A stretch of DNA of 57,068 bases from Comamonadaceae bacterium (GTDB lineage: Bacteria > Pseudomonadota > Gammaproteobacteria > Burkholderiales > Burkholderiaceae_C), in the NCBI GenBank assembly GCA_947450645.1, contig CANFWH010000011.1, positions 1 to 57,068 on the forward strand. Reading direction: 5' to 3'. A model generated the notes under the pieces. The model saw only the letters and a list, made by a program, of their open reading frames with translations, did no database searches and had not been told where the DNA came from. A program made the position numbers and the translations under genes. Below, one piece after another: positions 1 through 7,484 of the stretch (position 1 is its first letter; the number at the start of each line of letters is the position of its first letter).

Positions 1-420
1 TGGAAAATCGCGCACAACGTGATGTTTGGCGTGGTGATTCAAAACCTGTGCGAAATCACCGTGATGGCAGAAAAAGCAGGCATCCCGCGCCACGTGTTTT
101 TGGAGTCCATCAACGACTCGGTGCTGGGCAGCATGTACACGCGCTACAAAACACCTGTGCTCACCAATTTGGATTTCGATCACGTCACGTTCACGCCCAA
201 GCTGTTACTCAAAGACATGGATTTGGGCATGGCGTCCGCCAAGACTTACGGTGTGGCCATGCCTGCGGCTGCTGCGACGCGCGAATCAGTGGCGCGTATG
301 GTCGGTCATGGTCACGAAGATGTCGATTTTTCCATCTTGTTGTTAGAGACCGCCAAAGATGCGGGCATGAATTTGGTGAGCGAAAACAAGGTCATTGACG
401 ACGGGTTGCAAGCGAAGTAA
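1..420 (+). CDS. NAD(P)-dependent 3-hydroxyisobutyrate dehydrogenase family protein, C-terminal part
   Basis: The reading frame is open from base 1, so the gene is cut by the window edge. Only about 139 C-terminal residues are seen, and the NAD-binding Rossmann half lies outside. The visible part is the all-helical C-terminal domain of the beta-hydroxyacid dehydrogenase family (3-hydroxyisobutyrate, tartronate semialdehyde and related dehydrogenases). It opens with the family's catalytic Lys/Asn segment (WKIAHN, Lys at residue 2 of the visible part) and continues with the long helix and the LLLKDMDLGMASAK motif typical of these enzymes. The substrate cannot be told from this half. It is followed after 47 bp by an amidohydrolase on the same strand, probably in the same operon. 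Confidence 0.85.
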   Translation, partial: WKIAHNVMFGVVIQNLCEITVMAEKAGIPRHVFLESINDSVLGSMYTRYKTPVLTNLDFDHVTFTPKLLLKDMDLGMASAKTYGVAMPAAAATRESVARMVGHGHEDVDFSILLLETAKDAGMNLVSENKVIDDGLQAK

Positions 421-422
421 GG

Positions 423-446
423 CTAGGGCAGGCTCAGCCCGAACGG
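423..446 (+). repeat. Single arm of a dispersed inverted repeat
   Basis: The stretch reads CTAGGGCAGGCTCAGCCCGA followed by ACGG. It closely matches either arm of the hairpin at 25419-25493, whose arms contain TAGGGTGGGCTCAGCGCGAA and, reverse-complemented, TAGGGCAGACTCAGCGCGAA. No complementary second arm is present nearby, so this looks like a solo or decayed copy. It sits just before the ribosome-binding site of the amidohydrolase gene. Confidence 0.5.
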
Positions 447-467
447 CGTTCAAAGGGAGTATTTCAT

Positions 468-1829
468 ATGTCTATTTTGATCAAAGGTGCGTCCATCATC
501 ACGATGGAGGATGGCGCGGGTGGGCAAGGCGATCTGCCCGTTGGCGATATTTTGATTGAAGGCGAGCGCATCACCAAAATCGCGGCGCACATTGAAATGG
601 ATGACGATGACATCCAAGGCCTGCAAGTGATTCATGGTGCGGGCTACATCGTGATCCCAGGTCTCATCAATGCCCACATGCACACATGGCAAACAGCGCT
701 GCGCGGCGTGGCAGCCAATTGGACGCTGCTGGAATATTTTCAAAAAATGCATGCAGGATTGGCGACCGTTTTTACGCCAGAAGATTTGCACATTGCGACC
801 TTGGTCGGTTCGCTCAATCAACTGAACTGCGGCACGACAACTCTAGGTGATTGGTGTCACAACAACCCTACGCCCGCGCACAACGATGCCGCGATTAGCG
901 GACTCTTGGAGAGCGGCATCCGCGCTGCGTTTTTCCACGGCACGCCCAAACCCGATCCCAAGCCTGGACAAACGCCATTTTGGGAAGTGCCGCATCCACG
1001 TGCCGAAGTGGAGCGCCTCTTGAAGCTTCACGCTGGCAAGCCTTTGCTCGACGTTCACATGGCAGTGCTTGGGCCTCACTACTCAACACTCGATGTGGCT
1101 TTGCATGACTTCCGCGCCGCCAAAGAGCTAGGACTCATCGCATCACTGCATCAAGGCGGCGGCGCAGCACGCACGCCCGATGGTTGGGATGTGCTTGAGC
1201 GAGAAGGCTTGCTCGGATCACACATCAACATCGTGCACGGTCATGCGCTCTCAGACGAACAACTCAAACGCTTTGTCGATTTGGGCATGAGCTTTTCTGC
1301 GGCGGCTGAAAGCGAAATGAGCCAAGGGCATGGTCACCCCATCACAGGACGCTTGCGCAAACTGGGCGCTGCGCCTTCGCTGGGTGTGGATTTGGAGTCA
1401 GTCATGAGCGGCGACATGCTCTCGCAAGCTAGAGTCGCGCTTGGCGTGCAGCGCAGCCTTGACAACGTGGCTTACCGAGCCGAACACGGGACTATCCCGC
1501 CCACCAGCACCATCACCACACGCGAAGCCTTGTCGTGGGTCACAGTAGAAGGCGCACGGATGCTGGGGCAGTTAGATCGCATCGGCACACTCAAAGCGGG
1601 CAAGCAAGCCGACTTGGTCATGATTCGAGCCAGCGATTTGAATATGCAGCCCGTGCATGATGCCGTCAGCAGCGTGGTGATGCAAACATCGCTTGCCAAC
1701 ATTGACAGCGTGATGGTGGCGGGTGAATGGAAGAAGCGCAGTGGACAACTTGTGAATGTTGATCTTGCGCCAAAGCTAGCAAAACTCAAGGCATCAGGCG
1801 AAAAAATTGTGGCTGCTTTAAATTTATAA
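468..1829 (+). CDS. Amidohydrolase family protein (cytosine/8-oxoguanine/triazine deaminase-like)
   Basis: A 453-residue cytosolic metal-dependent hydrolase of the amidohydrolase superfamily, ATZ/TRZ-like group. The N-terminal beta-sandwich is followed by the HxH metal site (H70 and H72 in NAHMHTWQT), then H228 (LHQGGG), H257 (VHGHAL) and D308 (LGVDLES), and a C-terminal GTLKAGKQADLV segment that rebuilds the sandwich. This is a complete ligand set for one metal. Odd: the usual HxxE after the third ligand, which carries the catalytic Glu in AtzA/TrzN-type deaminases, reads H-Q-G-G here, so the reaction may not be a classical deamination. A strong Shine-Dalgarno (AAAGGGAG) precedes the ATG. 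It is followed by a Bug receptor 13 bp downstream, which suggests uptake and hydrolysis of one compound. The substrate is unknown. Confidence 0.8.
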   Translation: MSILIKGASIITMEDGAGGQGDLPVGDILIEGERITKIAAHIEMDDDDIQGLQVIHGAGYIVIPGLINAHMHTWQTALRGVAANWTLLEYFQKMHAGLATVFTPEDLHIATLVGSLNQLNCGTTTLGDWCHNNPTPAHNDAAISGLLESGIRAAFFHGTPKPDPKPGQTPFWEVPHPRAEVERLLKLHAGKPLLDVHMAVLGPHYSTLDVALHDFRAAKELGLIASLHQGGGAARTPDGWDVLEREGLLGSHINIVHGHALSDEQLKRFVDLGMSFSAAAESEMSQGHGHPITGRLRKLGAAPSLGVDLESVMSGDMLSQARVALGVQRSLDNVAYRAEHGTIPPTSTITTREALSWVTVEGARMLGQLDRIGTLKAGKQADLVMIRASDLNMQPVHDAVSSVVMQTSLANIDSVMVAGEWKKRSGQLVNVDLAPKLAKLKASGEKIVAALNL

Positions 1830-1842
1830 ATTGGAGAACAGA

Positions 1843-2811
1843 ATGAAAAAAATATTTCAACTCACACTATGCGGATTGCTCACAAGCCTTATGTCTATTG
1901 GCCTATCGGCACAAACCTACCCGAGCAAATCCATCAAATTTATCGTGCCATTCACCGCAGGCAGCGCCACCGACATCGTGGCGCGCACCGTGGCAGAAGC
2001 CATGGGCAAGAGCATGGGGCAGCCCATCGTGATCGAAAACAAAATCGGTGCGGGCGGCACGATTGCCACGGCGCAAGTCGCCAAGGCCGATGCGGATGGC
2101 TACACCGTGCTGGTGCACTCTTCAGGGCATGTGCTCAACCCAGCGCTCTATCCCAATTTGGGCTATGACACGCTTAAAGATTTGACGGGCATCACCACGC
2201 TAGCTGCCATTCCAAATGTGCTGGTGGTCAATCCCAGCAAGGGCTGGAAGACTCAGGCCGATTTGATTGCGGCGGTTAAAGCCAAACCCGGCACGTTTAA
2301 CTACGCCAGCGCGGGCATTGGCAGCGGCACGCACATGAACGCCGAAATTTTCCGCCTGCAAACAGGCATCGACGCGCTGCATGTGCCCTACAGCGGCACG
2401 CCACCTGCCATGACCAACGTGATTGGCGGCGCGAACGATTGGTTCTTTGCGCCACTTGCGGCAGCCCTGCCCCTCATTCAAGGCGGCAAGCTGCAGGCAC
2501 TGTCAGTCAGTACCAAGGCACGAGCGAGCACACTGCCAAACGTGCCCACCAGCATTGAAGCAGGCGTGCCGAACTCCGATTACACGTTGTGGATTGGCAT
2601 GATTGTGGCGAGTGGCACGCCGGCGGCGATTCAAAAGCGGCTGCACGACGAAGCAATCAAAGCGCTGGCAAGCAGCGACTTGAAAGAGCGGTTTACTAAG
2701 CTAGGGGCCGATCCATTTCCTATGGGTTCAGACGCATTTAATGCATATATCAAAACCGAGATGGACACAGCGGCGCGTGTGGCAAAAGCAGCTAATCTAA
2801 AAGCACAGTAA
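1843..2811 (+). CDS. Bug/TctC family tripartite tricarboxylate transporter substrate-binding protein
   Basis: A 322-residue periplasmic solute receptor of the Bug family, which binds small carboxylates. It has a cleavable signal peptide (about residues 1-24, ending before YPSKSI), then the typical KFIVPFTAGSATDIVAR motif, the IVIENKIGAGGTIA motif, and the FNYASAGIGSGTHMNAEIF segment that contacts ligand. I chose the ATG at 1843 because GGAGA lies about 6 bp upstream and a Lys-rich signal peptide follows at once; a TTG at 1831 would add four residues. It lies between an amidohydrolase and maleylacetate reductase. No TctA/TctB partner is adjacent, as is common for Bug receptors, and the ligand cannot be read from sequence. 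Confidence 0.92.
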   Translation: MKKIFQLTLCGLLTSLMSIGLSAQTYPSKSIKFIVPFTAGSATDIVARTVAEAMGKSMGQPIVIENKIGAGGTIATAQVAKADADGYTVLVHSSGHVLNPALYPNLGYDTLKDLTGITTLAAIPNVLVVNPSKGWKTQADLIAAVKAKPGTFNYASAGIGSGTHMNAEIFRLQTGIDALHVPYSGTPPAMTNVIGGANDWFFAPLAAALPLIQGGKLQALSVSTKARASTLPNVPTSIEAGVPNSDYTLWIGMIVASGTPAAIQKRLHDEAIKALASSDLKERFTKLGADPFPMGSDAFNAYIKTEMDTAARVAKAANLKAQ

Positions 2812-2822
2812 CGATATCCATC

Positions 2823-3893
2823 ATGGAATTCACCTACAACGGTCAACCTTCACGTGTCATTTTTGGCGCGGGTAGCTTGCAACATTTGGCGCGTGAGATT
2901 GACCTCTTGGGCGCTAAGCGAGCTCTGGTTCTATCCACACCCGAGCAGCGTGTGTCTGCCGAAATGATTGCTGACTTGCTGGGCAATAAAGCTGCTGGCG
3001 TGTTCGACCGTGCCGTGATGCACGTGCCCATAGAAACCGCTCGCGAGGCACGTCAGATGGCTCTGCTGCTCGGAGCTGATTGCGCCATCGCCATTGGCGG
3101 CGGCTCCACCACAGGGCTTGGTAAAGCGATTGCGCTGGATAGCGGACTGCCCATCCTCGCCATCCCTACTACTTACGCAGGTTCGGAGATGACGCCGATT
3201 TATGGCATTACCGAAGGCGGTCTCAAAAAGACAGGCAAAGATGCGCGTGTGCTGCCGCGTACCACCATTTACGACCCCGACCTGAGCATGAGCTTGCCCG
3301 TGGCCTTGAGCATCACCAGCGGCATCAACGCCATCGCCCACGCAGCCGAAGGACTCTATGCCCTAGATAACAATCCCATCATGGACTTGATGGCGTGCGA
3401 GGGCATCGCGGCATTGGCAAGGGCGCTGCCCGCCATTTATAAAAACGCAAGCGATAAAACGGCAAGAGCCGACGCGCTATATGGGGCATGGCTTTGCGGC
3501 ACAGTGCTAGGCAACGTCGGCATGGCGCTGCACCACAAGCTGTGCCACACATTGGGTGGCAGCTTCAACTTGCCACACGCAGAAGTCCACACCATCGTGC
3601 TACCCCACGCGCTGGCATACAACCAAGCAGCTGCGCCAGAAGCCATGCAAAAGATCGCCAAAGCGCTGGGTGTGAGTGAATCCCAAAGCACCACTTCCGC
3701 GCAAGCCACATGGGACTTGACCTACAGCAACGGTGCCCCCACAAGCCTTGCTGCGATTGGCTTGCAAGAGAGCGACTTAGATAAAGCCTGCGATATTGCC
3801 ATGCAAAACCAATACGCGAATCCAAGACCGCTGGAGCGAGTGGCGCTGAGGGCTTTGTTTCAGGATGCGTTTGAAGGTGTTAGGCCGAGGTAG
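2823..3893 (+). CDS. Maleylacetate reductase (iron-containing alcohol dehydrogenase family)
   Basis: A 356-residue cytosolic enzyme. Family knowledge: NAD(P)H-dependent reduction of maleylacetate to 3-oxoadipate, the step after hydroxyquinol or chlorocatechol ring cleavage. The length fits and the sequence is of maleylacetate reductase type throughout: an N-terminal Rossmann-like half with GGGS (from residue 92) and the TTYAGSEMTPIYGIT segment, then an alpha-helical half with HHKLCHTLGGSFNLPHAEVH (from H237), a hallmark of these reductases. It matches the hydroxyquinol 1,2-dioxygenase at 11407 and the 3-oxoadipate CoA-transferase at 18633-19993, the upstream and downstream steps. It starts 11 bp after the Bug gene stop with a weak ribosome site and is probably translated from the same message. 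Confidence 0.9.
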   Translation: MEFTYNGQPSRVIFGAGSLQHLAREIDLLGAKRALVLSTPEQRVSAEMIADLLGNKAAGVFDRAVMHVPIETAREARQMALLLGADCAIAIGGGSTTGLGKAIALDSGLPILAIPTTYAGSEMTPIYGITEGGLKKTGKDARVLPRTTIYDPDLSMSLPVALSITSGINAIAHAAEGLYALDNNPIMDLMACEGIAALARALPAIYKNASDKTARADALYGAWLCGTVLGNVGMALHHKLCHTLGGSFNLPHAEVHTIVLPHALAYNQAAAPEAMQKIAKALGVSESQSTTSAQATWDLTYSNGAPTSLAAIGLQESDLDKACDIAMQNQYANPRPLERVALRALFQDAFEGVRPR

Positions 3894-3901
3894 CTATCTC
3901 A

Positions 3902-4297
3902 ATGAGTAAAAATCAAATCGAAAAAGAAGCGCTCCAAGTGCTCACATGTTGGGTGCACGCATTTATCAAGGCGGATGTTGATGCAATTGTTGAACTCTAC
4001 GCCTGCGACGCTATTTTCATTGGCACAGGAAGCAAATCCATTGTGACAAAGCCTGCTGATATCCGCGCATATTTTGAAACAGCACTTCTTGGTGATCGTA
4101 AGTTTGTTGCTTCGTTCACCGACATGTGCGCCACTGTTCTGTCCGAATCAGTCGTGGTAGTCGCTGCACTTGACAAACTAGTAATGACTACAAAAGATGA
4201 AACAAAAACCCATTTTGGACGTGTCAGCTTCGTCATCACACAACACGAATCAAACTGGAAAATAAGTCACTTTCATCGATCCGAAATACCCGCATGA
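3902..4297 (+). CDS. NTF2-like (SnoaL/SgcJ-type) small protein
   Basis: A 131-residue protein with the cone-shaped alpha+beta barrel pattern of the NTF2-like superfamily: an N-terminal helix with HAFIKADVDAIVELYACDAIFIGT, a middle segment with RAYFETAL, and a C-terminal strand HFGRVSFVITQHESNWKISHFHRSE. Proteins of this kind are small isomerases or dehydratases or simple ligand binders, and no activity can be assigned here. It follows maleylacetate reductase by 8 bp and overlaps the next gene by four bases (ATGA), so it is part of the same operon. Codon usage is somewhat more AT-rich than in its neighbours. Confidence 0.7.
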   Translation: MSKNQIEKEALQVLTCWVHAFIKADVDAIVELYACDAIFIGTGSKSIVTKPADIRAYFETALLGDRKFVASFTDMCATVLSESVVVVAALDKLVMTTKDETKTHFGRVSFVITQHESNWKISHFHRSEIPA

Positions 4298-4767
4298 CTT
4301 TCGACCAAACCCAATCCCTCCGCACCCTCATCACCGCGCAGCCCCTCGCCGCGCTGGGCACGGTGCAAGGTGGTGAGCCGTTTGTGTCGATGGTGCCTTT
4401 TGCGATTGAGCCTAACGGCGGCAAGCTCATCATCCACGTGAGCACGCTCGCGGTGCACACCAAGCATATGCAGGAGAACTCTCGCGTGAGTTTGATGGTG
4501 ATGGCAGCGCCCTCGCCCGGTGTGCCCGCGCAGGCTACGCCGCGTGTGACGATTCAAGGTGTGGCGGTGCAGTTAGATAAAGCCACTAACGAATATGACG
4601 AAGCGAAAGCGGTGTACACCCTTCGCTTCCCGCAAAGCCTTGATTTGTTTGGCTTTGCGGACTTTTCGCTGTTTGCGATTGCGCCTACATCTGCACGATT
4701 TGTAGCTGGTTTTGCGCAGGCGATGACAATGAGTGCAGAGGATTTCTGCGCTACGCTATCAGCTTAA
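4294..4767 (+). CDS. Pyridoxamine 5'-phosphate oxidase-like FMN-binding protein (HugZ-like)
   Basis: A 157-residue split-barrel protein. The N-terminal LITAQPLAALGTVQGGEPFVSMVPFA and the following LIIHVSTLAVHTKHMQENSRVSLMV are the two core strands of the FMN-binding split barrel found in heme utilisation (HugZ) and pyridoxamine-phosphate oxidase-like proteins. The C-terminal LRFPQSLDLFGFADFSLFAIAPTSARFVAGF is typical of the HugZ-like subgroup. The reaction is unknown and a flavin-dependent redox role is likely. It overlaps the preceding NTF2-like gene by four bases. Its stop overlaps, tail to tail, the stop of the minus-strand gene at 4764. Confidence 0.75.
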   Translation: MTFDQTQSLRTLITAQPLAALGTVQGGEPFVSMVPFAIEPNGGKLIIHVSTLAVHTKHMQENSRVSLMVMAAPSPGVPAQATPRVTIQGVAVQLDKATNEYDEAKAVYTLRFPQSLDLFGFADFSLFAIAPTSARFVAGFAQAMTMSAEDFCATLSA

Positions 4768-5615
4768 AACTTCGATGTCTCGCCTTCTTTTGGCGCAATG
4801 ATTTTGATGTCACCCATTCCGCCATTGGCGTTCATCGCAGCAACAAACTCAGCCAACGTGCCTTTGGCAATCGGGTTGGAGTTGTAATGAATCGGCATCA
4901 CCATCTTTGGCTTAATCCACGTTTTGATAGCGAAGGCTGCTTCCTCGGGTCCCATCGTAAAGTTACCGCCAATAGGAATCAGGACTAGATCAGGCTTGTA
5001 ATAGTCGGCAATGAACTTCATATCGCCAAAGAGTCCTGTATCGCCCATGTGCCAAATCTTGAAGCCATTTTCCATTTGGAAAATATAGCCCACGGGTTCG
5101 CCCGCAGGATGCGATTCCAGTTTGTCAGTGGTTGGATTCTTCCAAACTAACAGCGATGAGTGTTCTGCCGCCACCGCCGTCACTTTGACGTTGGGAACGG
5201 GCATTACATAGCCCGATTTATTAAAGCGATGTGTCAAATTAGCGGGCATCACGCCCAGCGTGACAAGCGGGGTCATCATGTCAGCAGGGCCATAGAACAT
5301 GGCGTTGTTCATCTTGGAAATGGCGGGTGCATCACCCAAATGATCGACGTGGGCATGCGTCACAAACACGGCATCAACTTTTCCTAGCTTTGAGAGATCG
5401 GCTTTGTACTCGGCGGGTGCTTTAGGCCCGCCTGTAATCCAAGGATCAACAATGATGATCTTGCCACCTGGCGTCGTGATGCGAAAGCTGGCTTGACCTA
5501 GCCAAAGCAGCTCGGTCTTTCCTGTACCCTGCGCGAAACTAATGCTAGCAAGGCCTGCGAGCAAGGCGGCAGCGGTTAATGCTCCAATCGTTTTGATGAA
5601 GTGATTGCGTTGCAT
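4764..5615 (-). CDS. Secreted metallo-beta-lactamase-fold metal-dependent hydrolase (UlaG/UPF0173-like)
   Basis: A 283-residue protein with a signal peptide (about residues 1-28, ending in SFA before QGTGK), so probably periplasmic. The metal motif HxHxDH is intact (H87, H89, D91, H92 in THAHVDHLGD), further ligands sit in VAAEHSS and MGDTG, and a late His in MPIHYNS. The arrangement resembles the UlaG/UPF0173 group rather than true beta-lactamases. Cytosolic relatives are lactonases or phosphoesterases; the substrate here is unknown. It is transcribed alone, divergently from the amidohydrolase at 5722 with a 106-bp gap that must carry both promoters. Confidence 0.8.
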   Translation of the reverse strand: MQRNHFIKTIGALTAAALLAGLASISFAQGTGKTELLWLGQASFRITTPGGKIIIVDPWITGGPKAPAEYKADLSKLGKVDAVFVTHAHVDHLGDAPAISKMNNAMFYGPADMMTPLVTLGVMPANLTHRFNKSGYVMPVPNVKVTAVAAEHSSLLVWKNPTTDKLESHPAGEPVGYIFQMENGFKIWHMGDTGLFGDMKFIADYYKPDLVLIPIGGNFTMGPEEAAFAIKTWIKPKMVMPIHYNSNPIAKGTLAEFVAAMNANGGMGDIKIIAPKEGETSKF

Positions 5616-5721
5616 GATGTGACTCCAATAAAAATGAAGTGCCCATTGTGGCTGTCGCCAAGGTGCTTGGCATCAGGGTTTATAGGGTGGTGTGACGCGT
5701 GGATGACAGCAAAATATAGGA

Positions 5722-6771
5722 ATGAATACACTCAATTCTTGCTCTTGCAATTTGCCGCGTCGAGGTTTTTTAAGTGGCTTACTCGCTACTGGCGCATCCA
5801 CTCTGCTCTCTGGCTGCGTCACGCCCACCGCGGCTTCCCGCGCTGACCGCATCGACATTCACCACCATGCTTTCTCGCCTGCTTACGTTGCGGAGTTGGA
5901 CAAAGCGGGACAAGCTCCGCCAATTGTGAAGAACTGGTCTCTCGCTAAAACATTGGACGACATGGCGAAGGCGGGCGTGGGCACAGCTATTCTCTCGGTC
6001 ACTACGCCACAAGTCACTTTTTTGAACCGTGAAAAAGCTAAGAGCGTGGCGCGTGAGCACAACGAATGGATTGCGAAATTAGGAAGCGAGTACAAAGGAA
6101 AATTTGGCTCGTTTGCGATGCTGCCGATGCAAAACATGGGGGATGCGCTACACGAGTTGGAATACGCACTCGATGTTCTCAAAGCCGATGGCATTGGACT
6201 CATGTCAAGTTACAACGACAAGTGGCTAGGCCACGCCAACTATGCCCCCGTGATGGATGAGCTCAATCGCAGGAAAGTGATTTTATTTACGCATCCAAGT
6301 CCTGGGGAATGCTGCCGCAATATTCTCACGCCCGAAATTCCGCCCACTGTGATCGAGTTTCAAACCGACACCACGCGTGCCATTACCAATCTGTTGTTTT
6401 CGGGCACGGCCGCACGCTGCCCTGACGTCCAATTTATTTTTGCGCACGCAGGCGGTTTGATTCCATTCATAGTCGAGCGCCTCACCAAGCTACCGATTCA
6501 AGACCCCAAACTCGCATCTCGTGTTCCTCGTGGCGTGCTGTTTGAACTCAGGCGCTTTTTCTACGACACGGCATGGTCGGCACATCCAGGCGCGCTGGCG
6601 TCGCTCACCAAACTTGTCAATGTTTCGCAAATTTTGATGGCCTCCGATTACCCGTACCGCACGGGCGTCGATAACGTCACAGGCCTTATTGACTATGGCT
6701 TTTCAGCCAGCGACCTGCGCGCCATTGAGCGTGATAACGCCGCGCGCTTGATGCCGCAGTGGAAAGCTTAA
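5722..6771 (+). CDS. Amidohydrolase-2 family protein (ACMSD/gamma-resorcylate decarboxylase-like) with Tat and lipoprotein signals
   Basis: A 349-residue member of the ACMSD-like amidohydrolase family (PF04909), which includes gamma-resorcylate and aminocarboxymuconate-semialdehyde decarboxylases. The metal and catalytic set is complete: H47/H49 in DIHHHAF, H191 in FTHPS, H242 in FAHAGG, D309 in ASDYPYR. Unusually, the N-terminus carries twin arginines (R13, R14 in PRRGFLSG), a hydrophobic run and a lipobox LSGC with Cys32, which predicts export by Tat and lipid anchoring. Most characterised family members are cytosolic. If it were a gamma-resorcylate decarboxylase it would feed resorcinol to the hydroxyquinol route, but the export signal argues that it acts in the periplasm. 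It converges on livF 8 bp away. Confidence 0.75.
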   Translation: MNTLNSCSCNLPRRGFLSGLLATGASTLLSGCVTPTAASRADRIDIHHHAFSPAYVAELDKAGQAPPIVKNWSLAKTLDDMAKAGVGTAILSVTTPQVTFLNREKAKSVAREHNEWIAKLGSEYKGKFGSFAMLPMQNMGDALHELEYALDVLKADGIGLMSSYNDKWLGHANYAPVMDELNRRKVILFTHPSPGECCRNILTPEIPPTVIEFQTDTTRAITNLLFSGTAARCPDVQFIFAHAGGLIPFIVERLTKLPIQDPKLASRVPRGVLFELRRFFYDTAWSAHPGALASLTKLVNVSQILMASDYPYRTGVDNVTGLIDYGFSASDLRAIERDNAARLMPQWKA

Positions 6772-6779
6772 AGCGTCCG

Positions 6780-7484
6780 CTAAACCCCAAGATATGCCTT
6801 GCGTACCTCGGGACGCGTGAGCAGTTCGCGAGCTTCGCCTTCTAACGCAATGCGGCCTTCTTCTAGCACGTAGGCGCGTTTGGCAATCGCCATGGCCATC
6901 GCGACGTTTTGTTCAATTAACAGGACGGCTGTGCCCTCTGCGTTAATCTTTTCAATCGCGCGAAACATGTCTTGCACGATGGCGGGAGCAAGACCCAGCG
7001 AGGGCTCATCCAGCAGTAAGAGCTTGGGTTTTGCCATCAGCGCACGGCCAATAGCGACCATTTGCTGTTGACCACCCGAGAGCAATCCTGCCGCTGTATG
7101 CAACTTGATTTTGAGCGCAGGAAACAGCGTCAAGACCTTAGAAAGCGTGGCTTGGCGCTGCGCCTTGGCTGGTGCGATAAAGCTGCCAAGCTCTAAATTT
7201 TCCAGCACCGTCATGCCCGTGAAGAGCCTGCGCCCTTCGGGCACGATGGCAATGCCCGCTTCGCAAAAACGATGCGCGGGTAGCTGCGTAATATCGCGTG
7301 CGTTCAAATAAATACTGCCAAGGCTTGCTCGGTGCACACCTGCAATCGCATTGACCAGCGTCGTTTTACCAGCACCGTTCGGGCCCACCACGCACACCAA
7401 CTCGCCAGCAGCCACACGCAGCGACACATCCCACAGCGCGGGCGCTGCGCCGTAGTTCACGCCGAGATTTTTAATCTCAAGCAT
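6780..7484 (-). CDS. Branched-chain amino acid-type ABC transporter ATP-binding protein LivF
   Basis: A 234-residue ABC ATPase of the LivF group: Walker A GPNGAGKTT (about residues 33-41), signature LLSGGQQQMVAIGRAL, Walker B LLLLDEPSLGLAP, and the H-loop region replaced by LLIEQNV. It is the last gene of the minus-strand ABC operon 11303 -> 6780 and overlaps the stop of the LivM-LivG fusion by 8 bases. HAAT-family transporters of this type import branched amino acids but also many aromatic and short carboxylic acids. Given the neighbours, an aromatic or ring-cleavage substrate is a reasonable inference. Confidence 0.93.
   Translation of the reverse strand: MLEIKNLGVNYGAAPALWDVSLRVAAGELVCVVGPNGAGKTTLVNAIAGVHRASLGSIYLNARDITQLPAHRFCEAGIAIVPEGRRLFTGMTVLENLELGSFIAPAKAQRQATLSKVLTLFPALKIKLHTAAGLLSGGQQQMVAIGRALMAKPKLLLLDEPSLGLAPAIVQDMFRAIEKINAEGTAVLLIEQNVAMAMAIAKRAYVLEEGRIALEGEARELLTRPEVRKAYLGV

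Noticed and set aside
1883-1916. AAGCCTTATGTCTATTGGCC in the Bug signal peptide at 1843 as a copy
   Set aside because: Only the outer bases match; the centre and tail diverge, so chance cannot be excluded.
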